Positions 21,979 through 31,339 of a DNA stretch of 64,000 bases are shown here, one piece after another. Each line of letters opens with the position of its first letter. Positions within the stretch are counted from its first letter, which is position 1. The notes under the pieces are model-generated. The model had not been told where the DNA came from. It saw only the letters and a list, made by a program, of their open reading frames with translations, and made no database searches. A program made the position numbers and the translations under genes. Origin of the DNA: Vagococcus hydrophili (GTDB lineage Bacteria > Bacillota > Bacilli > Lactobacillales > Vagococcaceae); NCBI RefSeq assembly GCF_011304195.1, contig NZ_CP049887.1, forward strand, positions 1,240,001-1,304,000, written 5' to 3'.

Positions 21979-22035
21979 TATAAAATGTAATGATTATCAT
22001 TTTATAGACATTCGAAGTTTGCTTTGAATGTCTAT
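21979..22035. promoter_or_regulatory. Overlapping palindromes between gor and cydA
   Basis: Three dyads are packed here: TATAAAATG/CATTTTATA (21979-22006), an inner AATGAT-T-ATCATT (21989-22001), and a 14-bp hairpin with loop TTTG (22004-22035). The last one's right arm contains the cydA -35. The hairpin may end gor transcription; no strong U-run follows, so a role as operator is equally possible. Confidence 0.5.
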
Positions 22036-22052
22036 TAAATATGTTGTATAAT
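22024..22052 (+). promoter_or_regulatory. cydABCD promoter
   Basis: TTGAAT (22024-22029), 17 bases, TATAAT (22047-22052). The -35 lies in the right arm of the upstream hairpin. Confidence 0.7.
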
Positions 22053-22088
22053 ATAGGGTGATAATTATAAATAAGGAGGACAATAAAC

Positions 22089-23501
22089 ATGATGGATTTA
22101 GTTACATTAGCAAGATTCCAATTTGGGATGACAACCGTCTTTCACTTTTTCTTTGTACCATTATCTATTGGTATGGCATTTTCTGTTGCAATTTTAGAAA
22201 CATTATACGTTGTGAAAAAAGATGAAATGTACAAAGATATGGCAAAATTCTGGGGAAATATTTTCTTACTAAGTTTTGCAGTAGGGGTTGTAACAGGGAT
22301 TATCCAAGAATTCCAATTTGGGATGAACTGGTCTGAGTATTCTCGTTTTATGGGGGATATCTTTGGCGCACCACTTGCAGTAGAGGCATTATTAGCATTC
22401 TTTATGGAATCAACATTTATTGGATTATGGATCTTTGGTTGGGACAAATTCAATAAAAAATTACACGCAGCATTTATTTGGTTAGTATCACTAGGTACGA
22501 TTTTATCAGCATTATGGATTTTAGCAGCCAACTCATTTATGCAAAATCCTGTAGCTTATCAAATTAATGAAGCAACAAACAGAGCGGAATTAACAAGTTT
22601 CTTCGGATTACTTAAAAACCACCAATTATGGTTAGAATTCCCACACGTTATTTTCGGAGCATTTGTAACAGGTGGCTTTGTTATCGCCGGTTGTTCAGCT
22701 TGGAAATTAATGAAAAAACAAGACACAAAATTCTTCAAAAAATCAATGCAATTTGGTTTAATTATCGGATTAATTGGTTCAGTCTTAACAATGGGTGCAG
22801 GACATGCGCAAATGAACGCTGTTGCCAATGACCACCCAATGAAATTTGCAGCAATGGAAGGTATCTATGATGACACGACTGGGGACTCAGCGCCTTGGAA
22901 CATCATTGCCGGAATTGACACTAAAAATCAAAAAACAGACTGGGAAATTGCAGTACCAGCGATGTTAAGTATTTTAGGTGGAAAAGATAAATTCCAAGGG
23001 ATGGATTCAGTGAATGCAGACCTACACAAAGAACATGACGAAAAATTCGGTAAAGAAATGGATTACTATTTACCAGTTAAAACATTATTCTGGGGCTTCC
23101 GTTTCATGGCAGGATTTGGAACGTTAATGGCTTTAATGGCTGTTATTGGTCTGTTCTTACTTAGAAATGATAAATTACAAAAAATGAACTGGTTAATGGG
23201 ATTATTTGTGGCAGGTATTGCCTTCCCATTCATTTCAAATTCAACTGGTTGGATTATTACAGAAATGGGACGTGCACCTTGGACTGTTTATGGATTATTT
23301 ACTATCGAAGACAGTGTTTCACCAAGTGTGACTCAAGGATCATTAATCTTCAGTAATATTGTCTATTTCCTTTTATTCTTATTCTTAGGATTTGTGATGG
23401 TTCTTTACTCAAAACGTTACTTGAAAAAAGGTCCTTACTATGTGAGTCCTTCAGAAGCGCGTAAAGAATCAATCGATCCGTTTTCAAAGGAGGCATTCTA
23501 A
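22089..23501 (+). CDS. cydA: Cytochrome bd ubiquinol/menaquinol oxidase subunit I
   Basis: A 470-residue multi-pass membrane protein that holds hemes b558, b595 and d and oxidises quinol while reducing O2. The N-terminal haem-ligand His (TTVFHFFFVPLS), the second His region (LWLEFPHVIFGAFVTGG) and the conserved EMGRAPWTVYG motif are visible. At 470 residues it matches the short Q-loop Firmicutes form, not the longer enterobacterial one. AAGGAGG lies 9 bases before the ATG. First gene of a four-gene operon; 1 base separates it from cydB. The quinone should be menaquinone or demethylmenaquinone, consistent with menA later in the window. Confidence 0.96.
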   Translation: MMDLVTLARFQFGMTTVFHFFFVPLSIGMAFSVAILETLYVVKKDEMYKDMAKFWGNIFLLSFAVGVVTGIIQEFQFGMNWSEYSRFMGDIFGAPLAVEALLAFFMESTFIGLWIFGWDKFNKKLHAAFIWLVSLGTILSALWILAANSFMQNPVAYQINEATNRAELTSFFGLLKNHQLWLEFPHVIFGAFVTGGFVIAGCSAWKLMKKQDTKFFKKSMQFGLIIGLIGSVLTMGAGHAQMNAVANDHPMKFAAMEGIYDDTTGDSAPWNIIAGIDTKNQKTDWEIAVPAMLSILGGKDKFQGMDSVNADLHKEHDEKFGKEMDYYLPVKTLFWGFRFMAGFGTLMALMAVIGLFLLRNDKLQKMNWLMGLFVAGIAFPFISNSTGWIITEMGRAPWTVYGLFTIEDSVSPSVTQGSLIFSNIVYFLLFLFLGFVMVLYSKRYLKKGPYYVSPSEARKESIDPFSKEAF

Positions 23502-23502
23502 T

Positions 23503-24519
23503 ATGAGTAACTTACAATTATTGTGGTTCTTCTTAATTGGTGTTTTATTTACAGGCTTCTTCTTCTTAGAAGGCTTTGACTTAGGTGTTGGGATGTCAGT
23601 TAAAACGTTGGCTAAAAACAAACGCGAACGTGATCAAATTATTCAAACCATTGGACCTGTTTGGGAATCAAACTTGGTTTGGTTAATTACAGCAGGGGGA
23701 GCAATGTTTGCTTCATTCCCAGAATGGTACGCATCATTATTTAGTGGTTTTTATATTTTCTTATTACTTGTTTTAGTTGGGTTGATTATCCGCGGGGTAT
23801 CATTCAAATTTAGATCAAGTTCTGAAAGTGCCAGAGAACGTAATCTTTGGGAATGGACACTATGTATTGGTAGCTTTTTAACAACTTTCTTCTTAGGTAT
23901 GATGTTTGTGGACTTAGTTCGCGGTATGCCTCTTGATGAAACTAAAAACGTGATGAACGCAGGTTTCACTGATTATGTTAACTTGTTCTCTATCGTTGGT
24001 GGTGTGGCAGTAACTTTAATTTCTTACTTACACGGTTTAAACTACTTACGTTTAAAAACTGACGGTAAAGTTAGAGAACGTGCCAACGCTCAAGCTAAAA
24101 AATTATACCCAGTATTATTTGCAGGTTTAGTAGCATTTGCAGTTCTTTCATTTATCGATACTGATTTCTTTAAAGAAAGAATGATTTCTTCATTAATTAT
24201 CTTAGTTTTAATCGTTGTCTTTGCAGCAATGGCAGCATATGGAACTTACAAAGATAAAGAAGGATTCTCATTTATTTCAACTGGTTTGGTGTTTGTTGGG
24301 GTTGTTGTTTTCTTATTCAACGGATTATTCCCACGAGTAATGGTAGCAACCGATTCAAAATTCCACTTACTAATTGAAAATGCTTCAAGTACACCTTATA
24401 CATTAAAAGTAATGACAATCGTTACAGCTTGTTTATTACCAATTGTTTTAATTTACATTATCTGGATGTACAAACAATTTACTAAACGTGTGTCAGTTGA
24501 CGTATTAGATAATTATTAA
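23503..24519 (+). CDS. cydB: Cytochrome bd oxidase subunit II
   Basis: A 338-residue integral membrane protein with the N-terminal signature FLEGFDLGVGM and about eight hydrophobic segments, the standard CydB length. It packs against CydA and is needed for the haem b595/d site. AAAGGAGG lies upstream, inside the end of cydA. The stop is 21 bases before the first ABC gene's start codon. Confidence 0.95.
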   Translation: MSNLQLLWFFLIGVLFTGFFFLEGFDLGVGMSVKTLAKNKRERDQIIQTIGPVWESNLVWLITAGGAMFASFPEWYASLFSGFYIFLLLVLVGLIIRGVSFKFRSSSESARERNLWEWTLCIGSFLTTFFLGMMFVDLVRGMPLDETKNVMNAGFTDYVNLFSIVGGVAVTLISYLHGLNYLRLKTDGKVRERANAQAKKLYPVLFAGLVAFAVLSFIDTDFFKERMISSLIILVLIVVFAAMAAYGTYKDKEGFSFISTGLVFVGVVVFLFNGLFPRVMVATDSKFHLLIENASSTPYTLKVMTIVTACLLPIVLIYIIWMYKQFTKRVSVDVLDNY

Positions 24520-24540
24520 TATGAAGGAGACGTGCCGAGT

Positions 24541-26265
24541 TTGATTGATAAGAATTTATTTCGTATTGATAAAATGAGGTCTGTCTTAATAGGGCTTGCA
24601 GGACTTGGTGTTCTGCAAGCTTTATTAATTATCGGACAGGCTTATTTTTTATCCAGTGCGATTAGTGAGCTTTGGAATGGGGAGAGTGTTTCTTCTCAAA
24701 TCAAGCCAATGAGCATCTTTTTTATTTGTTTCTTATTGAGACAAGTTCTCAATTTCTTTAGGGATCGTTTCTTAGATACCTATGCTTATGAACAAGCCAA
24801 AATCGTTAGACAACAGTTGCTAGATAAAGTGTTTCGCTTAGGTCCTAATTTTGTTCAAAAAGAAGGAACTGGGAACATGGTAACCATGGCGATTGAAGGT
24901 GTGAGTCAAATCGAAAATTATTTGACGCTGATTTTACCTAAAATTACCAATATGATGGTGATTCCTTGGGTTATTTTACTGTTTGTATTTACGCAAGATG
25001 TGCGTTCAGGCGTCATCTTATTGTTAGTTTTTCCAATTATCATTTTATTTATGATTATTTTGGGATATGCCGCTAGAGCCAAAGCTGATCGTCAGTATGA
25101 AGGCTATCAATTACTTAGTAACCATTTCTTAGATTCTTTAAGAGGTCTTGAAACGCTTAATTTTTTAGGATTAAGCAAAAAATATGAAAAAAATGTTTAT
25201 GGCATTAGTGAAGACTACCGAAAAGCAACCATGAGCACGTTAAAAATTGCGATATTATCAACGTTTGCTTTGGATTTCTTTACCACCTTATCGGTAGCGA
25301 TTGTGGCTGTATTCTTAGGCTTTAAATTAATGAATGGGGAGATGTTGTTATTTCCAGCGTTAACAGCACTGGTTTTAGCTCCTGATTTCTTTTTACCTTT
25401 ACGAGATTTTTCAAGTGACTATCACGCAACGCTTGATGGTGGGAACACATTGAAGTCGATTTTTTCAATCTTGGATAAAAAAGAGTTTGAAGAAGTAGAA
25501 GAAGTTTCAGTTGGTAAGTGGAGTGACTCAGATCAAGTGACATTGACTGATCTTTCTCTTAAGTATGATGAGACTTCAGAGCGTCACACCTTAGAGGATA
25601 TTAATTTTTCTTGGCAAGGGTATGGAAAAATTGGGGTGGTTGGTTTATCTGGTTCAGGAAAATCAACCTTGATTAAAACTTTAGGTGGCTTTTTGGAGGC
25701 TGATCAGGCAAGTATCGATATTAATGGTCAGTTAACAAGCCATCTACGAATGAAAGAATGGCAAGATCAATTACTTTACGTGCCTCAAGATCCTTATATT
25801 TTCCATGCAACCTTACGTGAAAATATTAGTTTCTATGACCCAGAAGCAAGTGAGCGTGATATTTTACTTGCTGTGGATCGTGCAGGGCTTTTAGAAGTGG
25901 TTCAAGAGTTGCCGGAAGGATTAGAAACGGTAATTGGAGATGCCGCTCACATGTTGAGTGGGGGACAATTACAACGTGTTGCCTTGGCTCGTGCCTTTCT
26001 GGATAGTGGTCGTCAAGTTTTACTATTTGATGAACCGACTGCTCATTTGGATGTGGAAACAGAAGCTGAGTTAAAAGCAACCATGTTACCTTTATTTGAA
26101 GAAAAGCTAGTCTTTTTTGCCACTCATCGTCTGCACTGGATGAAAGAGATGGATTATATTATTGTCATGAAAGATGGGCAAATTACTGAACAGGGAACTT
26201 ACGAAGAACTACGTCAAAAAAATGGTGCTTACAGTGAATTTGTAGAGCAATTGAAAGGGGAGTAA
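24541..26265 (+). CDS. cydD: CydD-family ABC exporter subunit for cytochrome bd assembly
   Basis: A 574-residue half-transporter with six membrane helices (1-310) and an ATPase domain with Walker A GLSGSGKST, signature LSGGQLQRV, Walker B VLLFDEPT and switch His (FATHRLH). With the next gene it forms the heterodimeric exporter, linked to thiol or haem transport, needed for mature bd oxidase. I chose TTG at 24541 because AAGGAG is 11 bases upstream; the GTG at 24532 is only 2 bases from that site. In the Bacillus and Enterococcus naming order this third gene is often called cydC. Confidence 0.9.
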   Translation: MIDKNLFRIDKMRSVLIGLAGLGVLQALLIIGQAYFLSSAISELWNGESVSSQIKPMSIFFICFLLRQVLNFFRDRFLDTYAYEQAKIVRQQLLDKVFRLGPNFVQKEGTGNMVTMAIEGVSQIENYLTLILPKITNMMVIPWVILLFVFTQDVRSGVILLLVFPIIILFMIILGYAARAKADRQYEGYQLLSNHFLDSLRGLETLNFLGLSKKYEKNVYGISEDYRKATMSTLKIAILSTFALDFFTTLSVAIVAVFLGFKLMNGEMLLFPALTALVLAPDFFLPLRDFSSDYHATLDGGNTLKSIFSILDKKEFEEVEEVSVGKWSDSDQVTLTDLSLKYDETSERHTLEDINFSWQGYGKIGVVGLSGSGKSTLIKTLGGFLEADQASIDINGQLTSHLRMKEWQDQLLYVPQDPYIFHATLRENISFYDPEASERDILLAVDRAGLLEVVQELPEGLETVIGDAAHMLSGGQLQRVALARAFLDSGRQVLLFDEPTAHLDVETEAELKATMLPLFEEKLVFFATHRLHWMKEMDYIIVMKDGQITEQGTYEELRQKNGAYSEFVEQLKGE

Positions 26266-26266
26266 T

Positions 26267-28021
26267 ATGAAGACGAAATATTTATTACTTTCAAAAGAAG
26301 ATCACTGGGTTCGCCCTTTTTTCAAGAAATACAAAGGCTTACTCGCTTTAGTTTTATTTTTAGGTTTTTTAACTTTTTTTGCGGCATCAGCCTTAATGTT
26401 TACCTCTGGTTACTTAATTAGTCGCTCAGCTGCGAAACCTGAAAATATTTTAATGGTGTATGTGCCGATTGTTTTAACCCGTGCTTTTGGGATTGCTAGA
26501 CCGACCTTACGTTATGTGGAACGTCTAGGCAGCCACAATTGGGTTTTAAAAATGACTTCGGATATCCGATTGAAATTGTATCAATCTATGGAAACAAGAG
26601 CAGCAAAATCGAAATCTGAATACCAAACAGGTAATATCTTAGGGATTTTAGCTGAAGATATTGAGCATATTCAAAATCTGTACTTAAGAACGATTTTCCC
26701 TGCGATTGTGGCGATTATTTTATATGTGGCGATTGTGATTGCTTTAGGTGTCTTTTCACTGCCTTTAGCTTTGTTAATGTTTCTTTTAATAGGTGTGATT
26801 TTGATTGTCTTACCTTTAACGTCAGTTCTCGTGAATAACGCTCGTGTTTACCGCCAAAAAGCGAAAAAACACGTGTTGTATAACCAATTAACAGATGCTG
26901 TTTTAGGAGTTGGTGATTGGCAATATAGTGGTCGTTATCAAGAATTTTTAACAGGCTATAATGAAGCAGAAGGAGACGTGCGTAAGGAAGACAAAGTCAT
27001 GAAGCAATATTCAAGACGTGAAAGTCTACTTAAACAAGTCATCTTTGGGTTGATCGTGATCGTTCTATTCGTTTGGGCCGGCAATTACTTTGGTGCAACA
27101 GGGGAGGTGAAATACCTTAACTGGATCGCAGCTTTTGTTTTAGCCTTTTTCCCATTGATTGACGCTTTTGCGCCTGTGAGTGATTCCTTGAAAGAATTGC
27201 CTCTTTATGAAGACACTGTTAGACGCTTGTCTGAATTACCAAGTGTTGAGGTGCAAGAAGAGAACCACGAACCATTAGATATTTTGACTGAAGACATGTC
27301 GATTGAATTTAAGGATGTTGACTTTAGATATGAAGAAAATCAAAAATTGATTTTAGAGTCCTTTAATTTAGTTATTCCAACAGGGAAAGTGACGGCTATT
27401 TTAGGGAAAAGTGGTGTAGGTAAGACAACTCTTTCTAAATTGTTAAGAGGCGATCTTATTCCAGAAAAAGGGCAAGTGTTGATTAATGATTATTTGACTT
27501 CTGAGTTAAAAGAGCAACAATCAGAAATAATTGGCGTTCTAAACCAAAGTCCCCATATTTTTAACACATCGATTAGAAATAATATTCGTTTGGGTAATTT
27601 AGAAGCGACAGAAGAGGAAATTGAGTTAGCAGCAAAACAAGCTGGTTTAGAATCTGTTTACGAAAAATTACCGTTAGGACTAGATACTTTAGTTGAGGAA
27701 AGTGGTAAACGTTTCTCAGGTGGAGAACAGCAACGGATTGCCTTAGCCAGAATTTTACTTCAAGATGCCCCGATTATTATTATTGATGAACCAACGATAG
27801 GATTAGATCCTATTACGGAAAAACAATTATTAGAAACAGTCTTTAATGTGTTAAAAGATAAAACTGTTTTATGGATTACCCATCATTTAGTGGGAACTCA
27901 CTATGCTGACTCAATTGTCTTTTTAGAAAATGGACACATCAGCATGTCAGGCACGCAAAAAGAATTACTAACAACGAACAGTAAATTCAAAGAATTATAC
28001 CAATTAGATTTGTATGAATAA
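26267..28021 (+). CDS. cydC: CydC-family ABC exporter subunit for cytochrome bd assembly
   Basis: A 584-residue half-transporter starting 1 base after its partner. Membrane region 1-330, then an ATPase with Walker A GKSGVGKTT, signature FSGGEQQRI, Walker B IIIIDEPT and switch His (WITHHLV). It pairs with the preceding CydD-like subunit. AAAGGGGAG precedes the ATG. The stop codon lies inside a 30-bp direct repeat, so a repeat element abuts the end of the operon. Some annotations of this clade call it cydD. Confidence 0.9.
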   Translation: MKTKYLLLSKEDHWVRPFFKKYKGLLALVLFLGFLTFFAASALMFTSGYLISRSAAKPENILMVYVPIVLTRAFGIARPTLRYVERLGSHNWVLKMTSDIRLKLYQSMETRAAKSKSEYQTGNILGILAEDIEHIQNLYLRTIFPAIVAIILYVAIVIALGVFSLPLALLMFLLIGVILIVLPLTSVLVNNARVYRQKAKKHVLYNQLTDAVLGVGDWQYSGRYQEFLTGYNEAEGDVRKEDKVMKQYSRRESLLKQVIFGLIVIVLFVWAGNYFGATGEVKYLNWIAAFVLAFFPLIDAFAPVSDSLKELPLYEDTVRRLSELPSVEVQEENHEPLDILTEDMSIEFKDVDFRYEENQKLILESFNLVIPTGKVTAILGKSGVGKTTLSKLLRGDLIPEKGQVLINDYLTSELKEQQSEIIGVLNQSPHIFNTSIRNNIRLGNLEATEEEIELAAKQAGLESVYEKLPLGLDTLVEESGKRFSGGEQQRIALARILLQDAPIIIIDEPTIGLDPITEKQLLETVFNVLKDKTVLWITHHLVGTHYADSIVFLENGHISMSGTQKELLTTNSKFKELYQLDLYE

Positions 28022-28167
28022 AAGGTGTTGTTTTGAGCGATTTGCTCCGAGCTACTGGAATCCTTCTTTTCAAACTGCTTTTTAGTTTGAAGAAGAAGGG
28101 TGAAGTAGCCGAAGGAGCAGCTCAAAAGAACCCGCTAAATAAAGGTGTTGTTTTGAGCGATTTGCTC
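28018..28167. repeat. Palindromic repeat element with 30-bp flanking direct repeats
   Basis: A 30-bp sequence at 28018-28047 recurs at 28138-28167. Between and including the first copy, 28031-28127 folds on itself: TTTTGAGC/GCTCAAAA, GCTCC/GGAGC, CTACT/AGTAG, CCTTCTT/AAGAAGG and TTCAAACT/AGTTTGAA. It sits at the cydC stop codon. The GCTCC...GAGCTACTGGAA part resembles repeats at 46731, 48789, 54886 and 58729. Confidence 0.75.
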
Positions 28168-28189
28168 TGATTGGTTAACGAATACAACT

Positions 28190-28230
28190 AAAATTATCTC
28201 TGCAGCAAGTGCTGTAGGGATAATTTTTTT
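28190..28230 (+). terminator. Terminator after the cyd operon
   Basis: AAAATTATC/GATAATTTT outer stem with CTGCAG/CTGTAG inner stem, then a run of T. The rest of 28168-28324 shows nothing recognisable. Confidence 0.88.
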
Positions 28231-28324
28231 ACCAAAAAAAGATTCTTAAAAAAACAAGCAATGAGAATTCAATTAATTTTAGGTTCCTTGTCCGAGTATT
28301 TTCATCATTTGTGTTTAAAACAGC

Positions 28325-28353
28325 TTTACACAGCTTAATTAAAAGGGTAATAT
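28325..28353 (+). promoter_or_regulatory. Promoter of the coiled-coil protein gene
   Basis: TTTACA (28325-28330), 17 bases, TAATAT (28348-28353), about 70 bases before the start codon. Confidence 0.55.
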
Positions 28354-28424
28354 TAATATGATCAGTATAGAAAAAAACGAAACTATACAGGAGAGAGTTA
28401 ACCATTGAAAGGGGGACAGTATCT

Positions 28425-30836
28425 ATGTTTTCAAATGAATTAAACATAGATGTTCAGATATATCAAGAAGAGGTTAAAAAACCATCAAGTACAAGCCAAG
28501 TTCTTGTACCAGTACAAAATAAAAGTGAAGTAACAAATCAATTATTGTTAAAATGGTCTGACAAAGAACGTAAATTAACAAATAAAAACATTGATGACGT
28601 AACTAGCATCGTATTTAGAGAGTGGGAAACAACATTCCCTCTTTATAAAATCGAACGTGCTTTTTCAGACGTTTCTTCACGTGGATCAATTGAGATTTAT
28701 GTGACATTTGATTCTAAAAATATTTTCTCAAACACACAAATTAGAAACATTAAAAAAACAGTGACTGATATGTTGGTTAAGGAATTAGCAAAAGTATCAG
28801 AAAAAAGTGAAACAGATCGTCCAGAAATAGCAGAGTCACCACGTTTTAGTCAATCAGTGACAGCTAAGTCAACCGATACAGACCGCGTTCAACGTCGTGC
28901 AGAGCTTGATTTAAGAGAACGTTTCAACAACCTTAAAAAAGAGAATAATGAATTACAAATGGCTTTACAACAAAGTAAAGCAGATGAATTAACGCAAAAA
29001 GAAAACATTGGTGAGTTAAAATTACAAATGGAACGCCAACAACGTGTTCTAAATGAAATGAACGACGGTAAAAAATCACACAATGCTGAAGAAAAAGAAC
29101 GTACGCGTCAATTACAAGAGCAATTAGATGATGTGAATTATCGTTTGCGTCAAAGTGGACAAGATTTACTTGAACGCCAACGTGAAATTCAACAATTACA
29201 ATTAGTTGTTAGCGATAATGAAAATTATATTAATGGCTTACAAGCTGATTATGACCAATTAAGATCAGCTAATAACACGCAAATTGAGCAATTATTGCAA
29301 GAAAATGATATGTTGAAAACTGATTTAATTGATTACCGTAACAGTGAACTAGAAGGTAAACAAATCGTTCAAGCGGTTAAGAGTGAATTACATCAATTAA
29401 CATTAGAAAAAGAAACGATTCAAGAAGACTTGAAACAAAAACTACAACGTATGGAATATGAAAATGATGAATTACGTACTGTTCTTAAAGAAAATCAAGT
29501 ATTCGAAGATAAAACACAACAAGATTTAATCGAAACAACCCGTGAACTAAACAAATTCCGTGATGATGTGAAACGTTTAGAAACAGAAAATTCATTGTTA
29601 ACTCGTGAATGGGAAACACGTTTTCAAACATTGTCTTCAGAAAAAGAAGAATTAGCAGTGGCTTATAATACAAGTCGCCAGTTAGAAGTAGAGCGTCAAA
29701 ATGAACTGATTCAATTAAAAAATAGTTTAGTTGTTTTAGAGCAAAACTTACAACAAGCGGGACTTGAACAACAAAGAGCCGTTAGTCAATGGGAAGAACG
29801 TGTTGCTAAAGAAGAACGTGAAACAGCGCGTATCTTACAACAAGCAAGTTTAGATAAAGATCAATTTGCTAGAAACAAAGAGCAAGAAATCAAACGTCTT
29901 TCTGATCGTTTAGAACAACAACAAAACTTAGTTGATAAATTAATGATGTCACAAAAAGACACACAAGAAAATTGGCAAGAAAATTATCAATTACTAGAAA
30001 CTAATTACAAAACAGCAAGAGATCGTTCGGTTCAATTAGAACAAGAAATTTCTCGCTTATTACAAGATAACCAATTGTTAGAAACTAAATTAGCAGGTAT
30101 GGAACAAAGAGAAGCTCACGTTGTGGCGCCGGTTATTCCAGTAGCACCTGTTGTACCAGTAGCAGCACCAAGTTTAGAAGCTGTTTTAGAGCAAACAAGT
30201 AGCACGCAAAACGCACTTCAAGCAGAAATTGACAATGAAGTCGCAAGTTTAGAAGTACCTGTAGTTAAACCAGAACCAAAAGTTGAAAAAGAAATTGCTT
30301 ATGAAGAAGAAGTTGAAGAAACAGCAGATTCTGATTATGACTACGATTACGGTTACGACGGTTATGATGATGAGTATGGCTATGACGACGAATATGATGA
30401 TGAGTATGATGATGACGACGACGATTCAGACGACGTTTTAAGCTATGACGGCGAAACAATCAAAGAAGATGTAGAAGAATTATTAGATAATACGGATGAT
30501 GAAGACATCGAAAAAGTTTCTAAAAAAGATTTTGCAGAAGTTGAAGAACGCGTTGATGGCTTGAAACGTTTATTTGAAAAAACAGAAGATGCTGATTTCA
30601 AAACATTCGTAGCGCCAAAAATGAAAAAATACAACAAACTGAAAAATAAAATCGAAGAAGATGTGAAAAAACCTAAATTATTCTCACCTAAATACAAAAT
30701 TGAAGCAGGTCTCTTCAATGAAATGAAAGCTTATGCTTTAATGAGCCGCCATTTACAAGTTTTATCAGGTGAAGATGAAGACGCTGATTATGACTATGAT
30801 TACGATGGTTATGATTATGAGTACGATTACGAATAG
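28425..30836 (+). CDS. Large coiled-coil protein with Asp/Tyr-rich repeats, function unknown
   Basis: An 803-residue protein I do not recognise. Residues 1-130 look globular. Residues about 155-564 are almost unbroken heptad-like Gln/Glu/Leu-rich coiled coil. A Val/Pro/Ala linker (about 565-590) follows, then an acidic stretch of DYDYGYDGYDDEYG-type repeats (about 635-670). A Lys/Glu-rich helical part (680-780) precedes a tail that is again DYDYDYDGYDYEYDYE. No signal peptide, membrane helix or sorting motif is seen, so it is probably cytoplasmic and may be an elongated scaffold. AAAGGGGG lies 9 bases before the ATG. It appears monocistronic. Any link to division, chromosome or envelope organisation is a guess from architecture alone. 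Confidence 0.85.
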   Translation: MFSNELNIDVQIYQEEVKKPSSTSQVLVPVQNKSEVTNQLLLKWSDKERKLTNKNIDDVTSIVFREWETTFPLYKIERAFSDVSSRGSIEIYVTFDSKNIFSNTQIRNIKKTVTDMLVKELAKVSEKSETDRPEIAESPRFSQSVTAKSTDTDRVQRRAELDLRERFNNLKKENNELQMALQQSKADELTQKENIGELKLQMERQQRVLNEMNDGKKSHNAEEKERTRQLQEQLDDVNYRLRQSGQDLLERQREIQQLQLVVSDNENYINGLQADYDQLRSANNTQIEQLLQENDMLKTDLIDYRNSELEGKQIVQAVKSELHQLTLEKETIQEDLKQKLQRMEYENDELRTVLKENQVFEDKTQQDLIETTRELNKFRDDVKRLETENSLLTREWETRFQTLSSEKEELAVAYNTSRQLEVERQNELIQLKNSLVVLEQNLQQAGLEQQRAVSQWEERVAKEERETARILQQASLDKDQFARNKEQEIKRLSDRLEQQQNLVDKLMMSQKDTQENWQENYQLLETNYKTARDRSVQLEQEISRLLQDNQLLETKLAGMEQREAHVVAPVIPVAPVVPVAAPSLEAVLEQTSSTQNALQAEIDNEVASLEVPVVKPEPKVEKEIAYEEEVEETADSDYDYDYGYDGYDDEYGYDDEYDDEYDDDDDDSDDVLSYDGETIKEDVEELLDNTDDEDIEKVSKKDFAEVEERVDGLKRLFEKTEDADFKTFVAPKMKKYNKLKNKIEEDVKKPKLFSPKYKIEAGLFNEMKAYALMSRHLQVLSGEDEDADYDYDYDGYDYEYDYE

Positions 30837-30911
30837 AGATTAGAAAGTTTAAAGTGAGACATGAAAGTGTTTTGCTTTAAGCTTTTTTTATCAAAGAAAG
30901 GACGTTTTAAA

Positions 30912-31298
30912 ATGAAAAAGACAAGTAATCCATTTACGATTCATCCTCCTGTAGGTCCTTATGTTCATCAAGTAATTAATTCGGGTTATCAACCAAAATG
31001 GCTAACGCTATCTGGTCAAATTGGCATGACTAAAGAGGGAGATATTCCAAGTGAAGTATCCAAACAATTTGAACTTGCTTTAAAGAATATTAAATCTAAT
31101 TTATTGATGGCTGAGATGGATGTTAAAAACTTAGTAAAGTTAACTATTTATTTAGTTGAGGAAATTGATCTAGAAGAAAGAACGAAAGCATTGAAAGAGT
31201 TTTTAAAAGAAGAAGAAACGGCGATGACACTTTTATACGTTAAAGGTTTAGCTAATCCGAAGTTGAAGGTTGAAATCGATGTAGTGGCTTGTAAATAA
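30912..31298 (+). CDS. RidA/YjgF/YER057c-family protein lacking the catalytic arginine
   Basis: A 128-residue single-domain protein of RidA length. Family motifs VGPYVHQVINSG, LTLSGQIG and KLTIYLV are clear. By my alignment, the arginine that binds the imine carboxylate in RidA (in the PARSCVEV segment) is replaced by methionine (TAMTLLYV), so ordinary enamine/imine deaminase activity is doubtful and it may belong to a divergent Rid subfamily. The ATG at 30912 has AAAGGA 9 bases upstream; an upstream in-frame start at 30861 gives an unrelated 17-residue extension. Convergent with the antiporter gene. Confidence 0.82.
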   Translation: MKKTSNPFTIHPPVGPYVHQVINSGYQPKWLTLSGQIGMTKEGDIPSEVSKQFELALKNIKSNLLMAEMDVKNLVKLTIYLVEEIDLEERTKALKEFLKEEETAMTLLYVKGLANPKLKVEIDVVACK

Positions 31299-31301
31299 AG
31301 A

Positions 31302-31339
31302 AAAAAGGAACGCTCTGCTTTAAGCAGTCGTTCCTTTTT
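31302..31339. terminator. Bidirectional terminator between ridA-like gene and antiporter
   Basis: 11-bp stem AAAAAGGAACG/CGTTCCTTTTT, A-rich on the left and T-rich on the right, so it can serve both converging genes. The antiporter stop codon lies in its loop. Confidence 0.9.

Noticed and set aside
28031-28127. Long hairpin after cydC as an insertion sequence
   Set aside because: It is too short to encode a transposase and contains no frame. It is listed as a repeat element.
30265-30718. Minus-strand frames opposite the coiled-coil gene
   Set aside because: They are artefacts of the low-complexity Asp/Tyr and Gln/Glu codons of the real gene.
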